Source: an uncultured Clostridia bacterium (lineage in GTDB: Bacteria > Bacillota > Clostridia > Oscillospirales > CAG-272). Taken from it: a stretch of DNA of 35,900 nt. The stretch spans positions 1 through 35,900 of the forward strand of contig CANPZU010000025.1 in assembly GCA_947588825.1 (NCBI GenBank). Reading direction: 5' to 3'. The position numbers and the translations under genes were made by a program. This document shows, one piece after another, positions 1-7,844 of this stretch. Position 1 is the stretch's first letter. Every line of letters begins with the position of its first letter. Under the pieces are notes generated by a model, which saw only the letters and a list, made by a program, of their open reading frames with translations, was not told where the DNA came from and searched no databases.

Positions 1-24
1 ATGCAATTCTTCTTACATATTACA

Positions 25-64
25 ACAAAGCGGCTTTGTGCGTTTAATCACAAAACCGCTTTGT
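25..64 (-). terminator. Long hairpin downstream of the SGNH hydrolase gene, part of a repeat family
   Basis: Two 16-base arms (25-40 and 49-64) pair with one mismatch around an 8-base loop. On the minus strand the hairpin is entered through the box CAGATTGAAGACAAAG (complement of 59-74), whose end forms the first bases of the stem. The same box precedes the terminator at 35834-35863. A long U-tract is not obvious here, so termination is inferred from the hairpin and its place after the minus-strand gene. Confidence 0.5.
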
Positions 65-76
65 CTTCAATCTGAT

Positions 77-115
77 GGGGCTGCTCAAAGCAGCCCCATG
101 TGTGTTTTTTGTTTT
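77..115 (+). terminator. GC-rich hairpin with T-rich tail
   Basis: A perfect 9-base stem (GGGGCTGCT, 77-85, with 89-97) closes a 3-base loop. On the plus strand it is followed by a broken T-run (102-114), which fits a rho-independent terminator for a plus-strand gene lying left of the window. On the minus strand the same hairpin sits directly before the CAGATTGAAGACAAAG box, as in the right-hand copy of the repeat. Confidence 0.5.
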
Positions 116-137
116 GCCCTTTGATACGAAATCTCGC

Positions 138-794
138 TTACAGGTTCTTTAGGAAAGCGGCAAGACGGGAAGCGATGCGGGCATGGCCGTTGTCGTTGGG
201 ATGCAGTCCGTCAGGGCAATAGAGAAGTCTGTTGCACTCGACCTTAGGCTGTATACCGCTCAGCGAGAAGAGATCAAGGGTGGGAACGGAGTAATATTTT
301 GTCACCTCTTTAATGACGTTTACATATTGGCTGAGAGTGCCCGCCTCAAAGCTCTTGTTGCCGTCTCCCTTGGGATTGTCCTCGTTGCATCTGTGCAGCG
401 GGGTCATGAATACTATCTCGGCGCGAGGGTATTTTTCCATGAGCTCGGTGATAAGGGTGTGAAGTGCTCCGTAAAAGGTGTAAACTCCCCTGTCCGACAT
501 TTGGCCGATAGGCGCGTCTCCGTGCCCGAAATCGTTTGTACCGCCGAAAACGACTATCACGTCGGCGTCGTCGTCCATATTCAGAGCGCGTTTGCAAAAA
601 TCGTTGTCCCAGGCGTCGCCCGTAAGGCTTTTTTGTCTTGCTATACGGGTTCCCGAAACTCCGTAGTTGCGTGCCGCGGCAAGACCGCACTCCTTTTTAA
701 TTATGTCGAAAAAATGCTTGTCGGGCGCGCTTATGCCGACGCCCTCCGTTATGCTGTCACCGAGAAAATTGATTTTTTTTCCTTTAAGCTCCAT
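138..794 (-). CDS. SGNH/GDSL-family hydrolase (esterase/lipase-like)
   Basis: The 218-residue protein has the blocks of the SGNH hydrolase fold: GDSITEG with the nucleophile Ser14, a Gly in the NYGVSG block, GGTND with the oxyanion Asn, and DGLHPNDNGH near the C-terminus with Asp195 and His198 completing the triad. It has no signal peptide or membrane segment, so it is probably cytoplasmic. The family removes acyl or acetyl groups from sugars, lipids or esters; the substrate cannot be told from sequence. The ATG is preceded by AAAGGAAA at a normal distance. It is a single gene with its own promoter and a hairpin downstream. Family assignment is firm, substrate unknown. Confidence 0.9.
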   Translation of the reverse strand: MELKGKKINFLGDSITEGVGISAPDKHFFDIIKKECGLAAARNYGVSGTRIARQKSLTGDAWDNDFCKRALNMDDDADVIVVFGGTNDFGHGDAPIGQMSDRGVYTFYGALHTLITELMEKYPRAEIVFMTPLHRCNEDNPKGDGNKSFEAGTLSQYVNVIKEVTKYYSVPTLDLFSLSGIQPKVECNRLLYCPDGLHPNDNGHARIASRLAAFLKNL

Positions 795-823
795 AATATT
801 TAATTTCCTTTCGCCGATTATAT

Positions 824-853
824 GTTATATAATCATATATTAAAAATTTTCAA
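824..853 (-). promoter_or_regulatory. Probable promoter of the SGNH hydrolase gene
   Basis: On the minus strand TTGAAA (complement of 848-853) lies 18 bases before TATAAC (complement of 824-829), about 30 bases before the start codon. A 7-3-7 AT-rich inverted repeat (817-833) overlaps the -10 region. Confidence 0.45.
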
Positions 854-1011
854 ATTTCAAAGGTTTTGCCCGTCGGCGTCAAAAAACGGTATGTCCCGCT
901 TTGTCTTTTGCACTGCAAAAATTATAGCACTTTTAAAATTCCGTGTCAACAATAAAACAATAAAACAATAAGATGAACTGCTTTGTTTACAATAAGAATA
1001 AATAAAATAAT

Positions 1012-1041
1012 AAAACGGTTTCAAAGCGGAAAAACCGTTTT
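1012..1041. terminator. Hairpin in the divergent region 795-1268
   Basis: AAAACGGTTT (1012-1021) pairs perfectly with 1032-1041. T-rich sequence follows on either strand, so it could terminate in both directions. The rest of 854-1170 is AT-rich with a short CAATAAAA tandem repeat (950-973). No convincing gene is seen there. Confidence 0.35.
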
Positions 1042-1175
1042 TAGCGTTTTTATGACTTATCGGCGCATTATTAGCATTATTAAAAATAAAAAAGAGTATA
1101 AATACGCATACTAAATTGACGAAAATCTTTACTTGTAGCAATTTTGTTGTTGTTTTTGCACAAACGTTGTAAAGA

Positions 1176-1191
1176 CAAACAATTGTTTGTT
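1176..1191. promoter_or_regulatory. 16-base perfect palindrome upstream of the lipoprotein promoter
   Basis: ACAAACAATTGTTTGT is a perfect dyad centred about 40 bases upstream of the -10 box at 1222-1227. Its position fits an operator or activator site. The binding protein is unknown. Confidence 0.35.
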
Positions 1192-1218
1192 GTGATAATA
1201 CACAAATTCGATTTTACG

Positions 1219-1227
1219 TGTTATAAT
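1219..1227 (+). promoter_or_regulatory. Extended -10 promoter of the solute-binding lipoprotein gene
   Basis: TGtTATAAT is an extended -10 element about 40 bases before the start codon. No good -35 is found 16-18 bases upstream, which suits an extended -10 or an activated promoter. Confidence 0.5.
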
Positions 1228-1268
1228 AAAATTACTAAAACACACAAAAGGAGAATTTTGAGAATTTT

Positions 1269-2765
1269 ATGTTAAAGAAAAGGATTTTTGCTTTATCGAT
1301 GGCGCTATTATGCCTTGTATCGTCTGTTTTGATGCTTGGCTCATGCGCCGATTCGGACAAGGATAATAAAAATAACGGCGAGGTCAAAAACGACATTGAG
1401 CATCTTGAGGGTCTTGACTTTGAAGGACTTGATGTTAAATTTATTATCTCAGAGGCTACCACCGCCGCGGACGAGTTTAACTCCAGGTCCATTTACGTTG
1501 ACGAGGATAATACCGACGACGCGGTTAACAGCGCTATCTTTGACAGAAACGCCAGAGTGCAGGAGCTGCTCAACATTAACATAGTAGTTGTCGACAGCGC
1601 TCATACGGGAATCAAGAGTTGGATCGGATCTCAGCTTTTGGCGGGTGTCACCGATTACGACATCATTTCCGCCCGTCAGTTTGACGATGTCCAGCTTGCC
1701 CTTGACGGCGTCATTCTCGATCTGAACACGCTTGATAAATACGGCGCCGATTATATCAAATGGAACGAAGAATACTGGGCTACAAGCTATATTGACGCTC
1801 TTTCCTTCGGCGATAAAACCTTTTGGCTTACCGGCGACCTTTGTTTGCGTTATTCCGGCGGCTTCTACGCTTTCTTTGTCAACTCCAGACTTTATCAGGA
1901 TATGCTGCAATCGGAGTACGGCGGCATGTATCAGCTTGTCAATGACGGTAAATGGACATATGACATGCTCATAGAAATGATATCCAAGTGCTACAAGGAC
2001 GACGGAGACGATATCGTCGACATTGAAGACCAGTTCGGCATGCTGTTCCCCGTATGGGATTCCACAAACGGTATGGCCATTTCCGCGGGCGTTAAATTCA
2101 CAAGTTATGATGAAGCAGGCGTTCCCCACAACAACATGAATGCTTCCAACGAGGTGCTTATAAGCTACATGAACAAGTGCCATGAGCTTTTCAGCACTAA
2201 AGGTTGTTACTCCTTCAATGCTCCCAGCGCCGATTACGAAAAGGCAATGCAGTTATTTGCGGCCGGACAGTCGATGTTTGTTGTCGGACGTGTCAATTTT
2301 GCCGAGCTTTATCTGCGCGATATGACCGACGACTATTATATCATCCCATGTCCCAAGCTCGATGAGTCTCAGACTCAATATTATTCCTCCGTTCATGACG
2401 CCATGAGTATTTACGGCATCAACTTCAATATAGACGATACCCACATACAAGCCGCCGCGGCGACTCTTGAGGCAATGGCGTATTACAGCTACAAGGACGT
2501 TCGACCGATATACTTTGACAGCTTCCTTAAATTCAAATTTACCCGCGACGACGAAGCTTGGAAGATGATTGACCTTATGCACGACAGCATTTATACCGAT
2601 TTCGTGCATATTTGGATGACCTCTGCGGATATGAATAAGCTTAACGCCTTCCTGCGCAACAACGTTATAAGAAACAATCCGACCTCCGACATTAAGAAGT
2701 ACGTGGGTACCTGGAATAACGGTCTTGAAAAGATACTGACAAGGATTGAGGAACTTGAATCTTAA
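1269..2765 (+). CDS. Extracellular solute-binding lipoprotein (ABC transporter type)
   Basis: This 498-residue protein begins with a lipoprotein signal: lysines at 3-5, a hydrophobic stretch, and a lipobox LGSC whose Cys26 would be acylated. An Asp/Asn/Lys-rich linker follows. The rest resembles the large solute-binding proteins that feed carbohydrate ABC importers in Clostridia. It would sit on the outer face of the membrane and hand ligand to a permease. No permease or ATPase gene is adjacent, so the partner is elsewhere or the protein acts as a sensor. AGGAG lies 15 bases before the ATG, longer than usual, and no better in-frame start is seen. Ligand unknown. Confidence 0.8.
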   Translation: MLKKRIFALSMALLCLVSSVLMLGSCADSDKDNKNNGEVKNDIEHLEGLDFEGLDVKFIISEATTAADEFNSRSIYVDEDNTDDAVNSAIFDRNARVQELLNINIVVVDSAHTGIKSWIGSQLLAGVTDYDIISARQFDDVQLALDGVILDLNTLDKYGADYIKWNEEYWATSYIDALSFGDKTFWLTGDLCLRYSGGFYAFFVNSRLYQDMLQSEYGGMYQLVNDGKWTYDMLIEMISKCYKDDGDDIVDIEDQFGMLFPVWDSTNGMAISAGVKFTSYDEAGVPHNNMNASNEVLISYMNKCHELFSTKGCYSFNAPSADYEKAMQLFAAGQSMFVVGRVNFAELYLRDMTDDYYIIPCPKLDESQTQYYSSVHDAMSIYGINFNIDDTHIQAAAATLEAMAYYSYKDVRPIYFDSFLKFKFTRDDEAWKMIDLMHDSIYTDFVHIWMTSADMNKLNAFLRNNVIRNNPTSDIKKYVGTWNNGLEKILTRIEELES

Positions 2766-2834
2766 ATCGTTCGTATACGTTATTGTAATATGACAACTCC
2801 CTTTAAAAGGGAAATACAGACGGCTTGATATTAT

Positions 2835-2865
2835 CGGGGCCGCGGCGTAAGAAACCGCAGCCCCG
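2835..2865 (+). terminator. GC-rich hairpin after the lipoprotein gene
   Basis: CGGGGC and GCGG (2835-2845) pair with CCGC and GCCCCG (2855-2865) across one mismatch and a 9-base loop. No clear T-run follows, only TTAATTATTATAA. It lies between convergent genes. Confidence 0.45.
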
Positions 2866-2918
2866 AGTTAATTATTATAAATGGCAAGGGAAGCGTGCGA
2901 CAGTAACAGTATATATAA

Positions 2919-2940
2919 TGCCGCCCCATATGGGGCGGCA
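2919..2940. terminator. 22-base perfect palindrome between convergent genes
   Basis: The sequence 2919-2940 is a perfect GC-rich dyad with ATAT at its centre, giving a 9-base stem. It stands between the ends of the plus-strand lipoprotein gene and the minus-strand AI-2E gene and may act as a bidirectional terminator. T-tails are weak on both sides. Confidence 0.45.
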
Positions 2941-3017
2941 GGGAGACGTTGTTTTATTTACCGATTACTATAAATACTATAAATAAGATTACTGACTAAG
3001 CTAATGCCGTATCGCCC

Positions 3018-4439
3018 TTATTCAAGGCTTTTGTCTATAGCCTCGTCCTTTTCCATAAGGAACTGTATAAAGTCGACCGATTCGTTTTCGGCTACCACCT
3101 TGGCGGCAAGCTTTATTGCAAGGCGTTTGTTGATCGCTTCGGAAATAAGCGTGTATATCACGGCGAAGATAGGAACTCCGAAGAACATGCCGAACACTCC
3201 GAGAAGGCCGCTCATCAGCAGTATGGCAGTGATGACCCATACGGGTTTAAGACCGATCGTGGTGCCGAGTATTCGCGGAACTATCACATTTCCGTCGATC
3301 TGTTGCATTATTACGATAAGTATCACAAAGAGTATCACCTTGGGCGGGTCGGCAATGAAAATTATGATGGCCGACGGTATGCCTCCGATGAACGGGCCAA
3401 AAAACGGGATCATGTTTGTTATACCCACAAGCACGGCGATCAGAGAATAATAGGGTATTTGGCAGATTCCGAATATAATAAACGAAAGAATTCCGATGCA
3501 AAGCGAATCAAGTATCTGTCCCTGAAGGAATTTTCCGAATTTAAGGTTGAATTCCTTCATGATGTGGCGTATATACAAGGCGCCTTTCGGTTTTACACAC
3601 GCGTCAAGGATACTGCCGAACTGTCTTGCGAGAAATTCCTTGTAAGCCAAAAAATAGATGGAGAAAATGATAACGAGTATTACGTTTTTGACCTGATTGA
3701 AAACGCCCATTAGAAAGCTTGTAATTATTGAGACGTAGTCAAGCGAATTGCTCAAAAAACGTGATATGATGCTGCTGAAATTGTTGAGATCAAACTCGTC
3801 CTTGACGGTGTTGTAAAGCGCGTTGAACCACTCGTACTTGTTGCAGTAAGTCTGGATGCGCTGCGGGAGCGAGCTGCTGAGGATTCTTATGTTGTTGTAC
3901 AGGCTGTTGAGACTGGTGACTATCTGAGGAATGACCGCCCAAATTATTGCAATTATCACCGCAATAATTATCAGGTATGTGCAGAGCATGGAGAGCGCCC
4001 TTTGGCCGAAATGTCTCTTGCTCCTTCGAAGACGTTTTATCCTGTCAAGCACGCTTTCGTTTTTTTTGTTTTTTTCCGAGTTGAGCTTTTCGGCGTACCT
4101 GTTTCGCTCCTTTTCCTGCGCGGCTTCAAACATCATCCTTTCAATGGTATCTTTTGAGGTTATGTTTTTTGCGGCGGCGGCTTCTTTTGCCTTTTTTCTT
4201 GCCGCGCGGCATTCCTTTGATATGAAAACCTTGCGCTCGAAAAAGTTGACTATCGGAGAGAGAATATAGGCAAGCACCGCGCCGAAAACGATCGGGCCGA
4301 TTATGCCCCATATAAGCGATACTATGGCGGCAAGGGAATCCGAATGGATGGCAAAATAAACGCACACTATAGAAAACAGTACCACGATGCACGCGTATAC
4401 TGCCAAGGTTGTGTATTTTTTGTTGAAATCTATCTTCAT
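3018..4439 (-). CDS. AI-2E family transporter (UPF0118/PerM type)
   Basis: A 473-residue polytopic membrane protein. It has two hydrophobic segments near the N-terminus, a long charged cytoplasmic insert (about residues 75-150, many Lys, Arg and Glu), then at least five more membrane segments. The family signatures are the GITNMIPFFGPFIGGIPSA loop and a later GNVIVPRILG / GLLGVFGMFFGVP region. Characterised members export autoinducer-2 or act as ion antiporters; the cargo here is unknown. The ATG at 4439 is chosen over a longer frame because AAAAGGAAAA lies at good spacing before it. It is monocistronic, divergent from the DUF362 gene. Confidence 0.88.
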   Translation of the reverse strand: MKIDFNKKYTTLAVYACIVVLFSIVCVYFAIHSDSLAAIVSLIWGIIGPIVFGAVLAYILSPIVNFFERKVFISKECRAARKKAKEAAAAKNITSKDTIERMMFEAAQEKERNRYAEKLNSEKNKKNESVLDRIKRLRRSKRHFGQRALSMLCTYLIIIAVIIAIIWAVIPQIVTSLNSLYNNIRILSSSLPQRIQTYCNKYEWFNALYNTVKDEFDLNNFSSIISRFLSNSLDYVSIITSFLMGVFNQVKNVILVIIFSIYFLAYKEFLARQFGSILDACVKPKGALYIRHIMKEFNLKFGKFLQGQILDSLCIGILSFIIFGICQIPYYSLIAVLVGITNMIPFFGPFIGGIPSAIIIFIADPPKVILFVILIVIMQQIDGNVIVPRILGTTIGLKPVWVITAILLMSGLLGVFGMFFGVPIFAVIYTLISEAINKRLAIKLAAKVVAENESVDFIQFLMEKDEAIDKSLE

Positions 4440-4524
4440 AAATCCGTTTTCCTTTTGCGTTATTCTGACGCTGTGCAAATGTCTTAAAACGGGAAGCTCC
4501 CGGACCGGCGCACCTATTAATAAT

Positions 4525-4553
4525 ATAATACAATAAAGTACAAGTTAAATCAA
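4525..4553 (-). promoter_or_regulatory. Promoter of the AI-2E transporter gene
   Basis: On the minus strand TTGATT (complement of 4548-4553) is separated by 17 bases from TATTAT (complement of 4525-4530). The leader of about 80 bases contains a small hairpin, CGGGA-AGC-TCCCG (4491-4503). Confidence 0.5.
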
Positions 4554-4583
4554 GGGATTTGTATTAATTTTTTATTCAGCTTA

Positions 4584-4612
4584 TTGAAATAATTATCGGT
4601 CTTTGTTATAAT
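4584..4612 (+). promoter_or_regulatory. Strong promoter of the DUF362-ispE operon
   Basis: TTGAAA (4584-4589), 17 bases, TATAAT (4607-4612) is almost consensus for the housekeeping sigma factor. Transcription would begin near 4619, which rules out the in-frame TTG at 4612 as the start codon of the next gene. Confidence 0.75.
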
Positions 4613-4644
4613 TGGGTAGATACGATCGAAAGGAACCCCATATT

Positions 4645-5799
4645 ATGGAAAAAGAAGCGATTGTGGCTGTCAGTCGCTGCGACACTTATGACTCTGATAA
4701 AATTTACCGCCTTTTAAAAAAGCAGTTTTGCGAGCTTGGAATAAGCGTTGATAAGATAAGCGGCAAACGTGTGGTGATAAAGCCAAATCTCGTCAGGAAG
4801 ATGGATTCTCGCATGGCGGGAACCACTCACCCGTCGTTTATTGAGGCAGTGGGACTGCTGCTGTGGGAAATGGGCGCTCGGTCTGTGACCGTCGGCGAAA
4901 GCCCGGGCGGACCTTACAACGAGTCGGCCTTGCGCTCTGTGTACAGCGTCTGCGGAATCGATGAGGCGGCCAAAGCCGCAAATGTCGGACTGAACCTTGA
5001 AATCTCATGGAAACGCAGGGAGTATCTTTCGGGGGTGGTTGCAAAGTCGTTTAATATTATAGATCCGTTTAACGACTGCGATCTTATAATCAATATTTGC
5101 AAGCTGAAATCGCACGGTATGACTATGATGAGCGCCGCCGTCAAAAACTATTTCGGCACGATTCCCGGCGTTGAGAAATTTGAAATGCACGCAAGATTCC
5201 CGAACATGAGCGATTTTTGCGGTATGCTTGTCGATCTTTGTGCCATGCATACAAAAAGCTGTCCGTGTGTAAATATCGTCGATGCGGTAGTGGGAATGGA
5301 GGGCAACGGTCCGACAAACGGCACTCCGAAGAAAATAGGGGTTATCCTGGCAAGCGAGAATCCGTTTGCGCTCGATCATATATGCGCCGAACTCATAGGC
5401 TTTGAAAACAGGGTGGAGACCGATAAGATAGCAATGGAGCGCGCGCTTTTTGACCCCGAGAAAATAAAGCTCGCGGGTGAAAATCTCAAAGAACTCAGGG
5501 TCGATAATTTCAAGGCGCCTGACAGCGAGAAGGTCCCGCTGCTCATTTGGCTTTCGGGTTTTATGGGCGGCAGACTGATGAGGCTATTTGAGCCTCGCCC
5601 GAAAATTGATCCGAAAAAATGCCGCAAGTGCGGAGAGTGCGTGCGTTCCTGCCCCAAGCACACCATCTCCTTTGAAAAAAGAAGCGGTATACCCTCCATT
5701 GACTACGATAAGTGCATTAAGTGCTTTTGCTGCCAGGAGCTTTGCCCTCACGACGCGGTAAAAATAAGGCAAAACGCGATTGTAAGGCTTATTCACTAA
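4645..5799 (+). CDS. DUF362 protein with two C-terminal 4Fe-4S clusters
   Basis: The 384-residue protein has an N-terminal DUF362 domain (about 1-300) and a bacterial-ferredoxin tail. The tail carries two complete cluster motifs, C326-C329-C332-C336 (CRKCGECVRSCP) and C357-C360-C363-C367 (CIKCFCCQELCP). DUF362 proteins are widespread in anaerobes; the exact reaction is unknown, and the ferredoxin tail implies electron transfer. No signal peptide, so cytoplasmic. AAAGGAA precedes the ATG at 4645, and the promoter position excludes an upstream TTG. It is followed after 21 bases by ispE, so the two are cotranscribed. Confidence 0.88.
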   Translation: MEKEAIVAVSRCDTYDSDKIYRLLKKQFCELGISVDKISGKRVVIKPNLVRKMDSRMAGTTHPSFIEAVGLLLWEMGARSVTVGESPGGPYNESALRSVYSVCGIDEAAKAANVGLNLEISWKRREYLSGVVAKSFNIIDPFNDCDLIINICKLKSHGMTMMSAAVKNYFGTIPGVEKFEMHARFPNMSDFCGMLVDLCAMHTKSCPCVNIVDAVVGMEGNGPTNGTPKKIGVILASENPFALDHICAELIGFENRVETDKIAMERALFDPEKIKLAGENLKELRVDNFKAPDSEKVPLLIWLSGFMGGRLMRLFEPRPKIDPKKCRKCGECVRSCPKHTISFEKRSGIPSIDYDKCIKCFCCQELCPHDAVKIRQNAIVRLIH

Positions 5800-5820
5800 T
5801 CAGACAGGAGTATAATCGGT

Positions 5821-6690
5821 ATGTATATAAAGCTCTTTTGTCCCGCGAAGGTCAACCTTTTTCTTGAGGTGCTTGACAAGCGGGAGGATATGTATCACAA
5901 TCTTGACACGGTGATGCAGAGCGTCAACCTTTGCGACACCGTGTGTGTTGACGTCTGTCAAAACGACGGCGCGGCATGTAATAAAATTACCGTACGCTGT
6001 GACAGTGATAAAGTTCCCGACGGAAAGGAGAATATAGCTTACCGCGCCGCCGAACTTTTTTTAAGTTCCTTTGATATACGCGGGTATAACATTGATATAA
6101 CTATTGAAAAAAAGATCCCGGTTCAGGCGGGGCTTGCCGGAGGCAGCGCCGACTGCGCGGGAGTTCTTACCGCTCTTGAAAGGCTTTTTGAACTAAAGAA
6201 GGAGCATGAAAGGATACTGACTCTTGCCGCGACGCTCGGAGCGGACGTGCCTTTTTGCATGAAAGGCGGCTGCGCACACGCCGGCGGAAAAGGGGAAAAA
6301 CTTTCTTCGCTTCCCTCAATAACGCCCGACTATACCTTTCTTGTGGCAAAGGCGGGCATGGGAGTCAGCACCGGGGAAGCGTACTCGTATATGGACGGTC
6401 CAAGAAACAAAAAAAGCAGCGAGGCGCTCGTATCCCATCTTAGGACGGGCAATATAAGCGCCATGTGCTTTGAACTTTACAATGCATTTGAAAGGGTTGT
6501 TTGTCCGCGCCGTCCGATGGTGGAGCTTGCAAAAGAGGTTATGAACAGCAGCGGCGCTCTCGGAAGTCTGATGAGCGGCAGCGGCCCCTCGGTGTTCGGT
6601 ATATTCGCCGTCACAGACGACGCCGAAGCGGCGCATGAACAACTAATAAAACTCGGATATGATGCGCACGTCTGCTTTGCGCTCATGTGA
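5821..6690 (+). CDS. ispE: 4-diphosphocytidyl-2-C-methyl-D-erythritol kinase
   Basis: This GHMP-family kinase phosphorylates the 2-hydroxyl of CDP-methylerythritol in the MEP pathway to isoprenoid precursors. The 289 residues show an N-terminal AKVNLFLEV with Lys10, the ATP-binding loop PVQAGLAGGSAD (100-111), LGADVPF with the catalytic Asp142, and the C-terminal GHMP motif MSGSGPSVFGIF. Length is normal for IspE. AGGAG lies 10 bases before the ATG. It is second in an operon with the DUF362-ferredoxin gene. In many Firmicutes ispE is followed by purR or spoVG; here it is followed by a convergent gene. Confidence 0.93.
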   Translation: MYIKLFCPAKVNLFLEVLDKREDMYHNLDTVMQSVNLCDTVCVDVCQNDGAACNKITVRCDSDKVPDGKENIAYRAAELFLSSFDIRGYNIDITIEKKIPVQAGLAGGSADCAGVLTALERLFELKKEHERILTLAATLGADVPFCMKGGCAHAGGKGEKLSSLPSITPDYTFLVAKAGMGVSTGEAYSYMDGPRNKKSSEALVSHLRTGNISAMCFELYNAFERVVCPRRPMVELAKEVMNSSGALGSLMSGSGPSVFGIFAVTDDAEAAHEQLIKLGYDAHVCFALM

Positions 6691-6704
6691 AAGCGCGTTT
6701 CAAT

Positions 6705-6724
6705 AATATATATTAATATATATT
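6705..6724. terminator. AT-only palindrome between convergent genes
   Basis: A 20-base perfect dyad made only of A and T lies in the 53-base gap between ispE and the minus-strand gene ending at 6744. It is a weak hairpin; a role in ending both transcripts is inferred from place only. Confidence 0.3.
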
Positions 6725-6743
6725 GTGCGCTCACATAATACCA

Positions 6744-7781
6744 TCACGCATCGTCACAAAAAACGCCGATAAGCAGTCTTTTTGCAAAGGCTCCCGCGGC
6801 GTTTTCTTTTATTGCGGCCGCGCATACGCCGTCTATCTTCTCCTGACATTCAAGGTACTTCATTCTGCATTCATCCCATAGAGCGTATATTGCCTTTATT
6901 GACCTTTGATAGGGAGCACACCTTCTTTTTATTACTTCGCTCTCGCAGCACAGAAAGTCCGAGACGTCGCATCGTATTCCTTTTCGGCGCGTATTATAAC
7001 AGCCAAATATCAGCTTTTGCTCGGGAAAGGTCAGAAAAAGCGGGGCCCTTGCAAAGGGATGGACGCTGACGATTGTGGAATATCTGTCTTTGACGATATT
7101 TTGAATAAAAAGCAAAAAAAGCATCGGAGTTATCAGGCAGCCGTTCACCCGGAAAAACGTAAGGTCGGTACTTGGATTTTTGTATATGAGGAGTTTTGAA
7201 TTTGAGACGGCGCTTTCAAGACATATTTCGCATGAAGGATGGCGGGAGGGAGGAGCCTCCTTCAGGATTTGGCTTAAAAAGCTTTCAACCCGGGAGACGT
7301 CAATAAAGCAAGAAACCTCTTTCAAGCATTCCTCATACAGCGTTTGTAAAAGAGATGCGTAACCGTTGAGTTTTGAAAGATGCTGTCTCTTTTCCCTCAG
7401 AGAACTTTCTATCCTTTGACCATATCTTTCAAGATACTCGGCGTCAAATATGGCGGAGCCGTCATACACATGCGTACGGGGGTATTTTTTGATGTAAAAA
7501 AGGTCGGGACGCTCGCATAGCACCGCGCGTCCCTTGAAGGTGAGCAGCGCCGTGGGAATGTCGGGTAAAATAGAGTCGTAATAGCATTTATAGTCGATAG
7601 CTCGGTTGCGGCATTCCTCGCTCACACGCCCGAGCATCATCGAGGGGATTAGGTCGCTTATTTGCGATGTTATCACGTGAAAGCTCTGCGCTTGACACAG
7701 CTTATCGGGAAGTTTATCATCTGTAAAAAACTCCCTTTGAATGTCGCTTTGTACATAAAACGGCGTAAAAATAAAAGACAT
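6744..7781 (-). CDS. Unrecognised protein, 345 residues
   Basis: I do not recognise this protein. It is soluble, with no signal peptide or clear membrane segment, and is unusually rich in Cys (16 by eye) and aromatic residues, with several pairs such as CC and RR. No nucleotide-binding loop, zinc ribbon or catalytic motif is obvious. The reading frame is long and uses the same codon style as its neighbours, so it is probably real. It has its own near-consensus promoter inside the end of the upstream methyltransferase gene, but no good ribosome binding site before the ATG (CGGTATGTCAT). It is convergent with ispE. Confidence 0.7.
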   Translation of the reverse strand: MSFIFTPFYVQSDIQREFFTDDKLPDKLCQAQSFHVITSQISDLIPSMMLGRVSEECRNRAIDYKCYYDSILPDIPTALLTFKGRAVLCERPDLFYIKKYPRTHVYDGSAIFDAEYLERYGQRIESSLREKRQHLSKLNGYASLLQTLYEECLKEVSCFIDVSRVESFLSQILKEAPPSRHPSCEICLESAVSNSKLLIYKNPSTDLTFFRVNGCLITPMLFLLFIQNIVKDRYSTIVSVHPFARAPLFLTFPEQKLIFGCYNTRRKGIRCDVSDFLCCESEVIKRRCAPYQRSIKAIYALWDECRMKYLECQEKIDGVCAAAIKENAAGAFAKRLLIGVFCDDA

Positions 7782-7797
7782 ATGACATACCGAAATG

Positions 7798-7809
7798 AAT
7801 AACGTTATT
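7798..7809. promoter_or_regulatory. Palindrome at the expected transcription start
   Basis: AATAACGTTATT is a perfect 12-base dyad at or just after the predicted start point of the promoter 7816-7844, a common operator position. The binding protein is unknown. Confidence 0.3.
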
Positions 7810-7815
7810 TAGTAT

Positions 7816-7844
7816 ATCATATGTCCTTTTTGCGTATTTGTCAA
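7816..7844 (-). promoter_or_regulatory. Promoter of the unrecognised 345-residue gene
   Basis: On the minus strand a perfect TTGACA (complement of 7839-7844), 17 bases, then TATGAT (complement of 7816-7821). The -35 overlaps the stop codon of the SpoU methyltransferase gene, so the 345-residue gene can be expressed independently of the operon before it. Confidence 0.7.

Noticed and set aside
183-803. Long plus-strand frame over the SGNH hydrolase gene
   Set aside because: Antisense shadow: all recognisable motifs are in the minus-strand frame.
857-1141. 94-codon frame on the minus strand
   Set aside because: Low-complexity, AT-driven frame with no ribosome binding site; it overlaps a hairpin and the promoter region of two divergent genes.
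4612-4644. Upstream TTG start for the DUF362 gene
   Set aside because: It lies in the -10 box of a near-consensus promoter and has no ribosome binding site; the ATG at 4645 has one.
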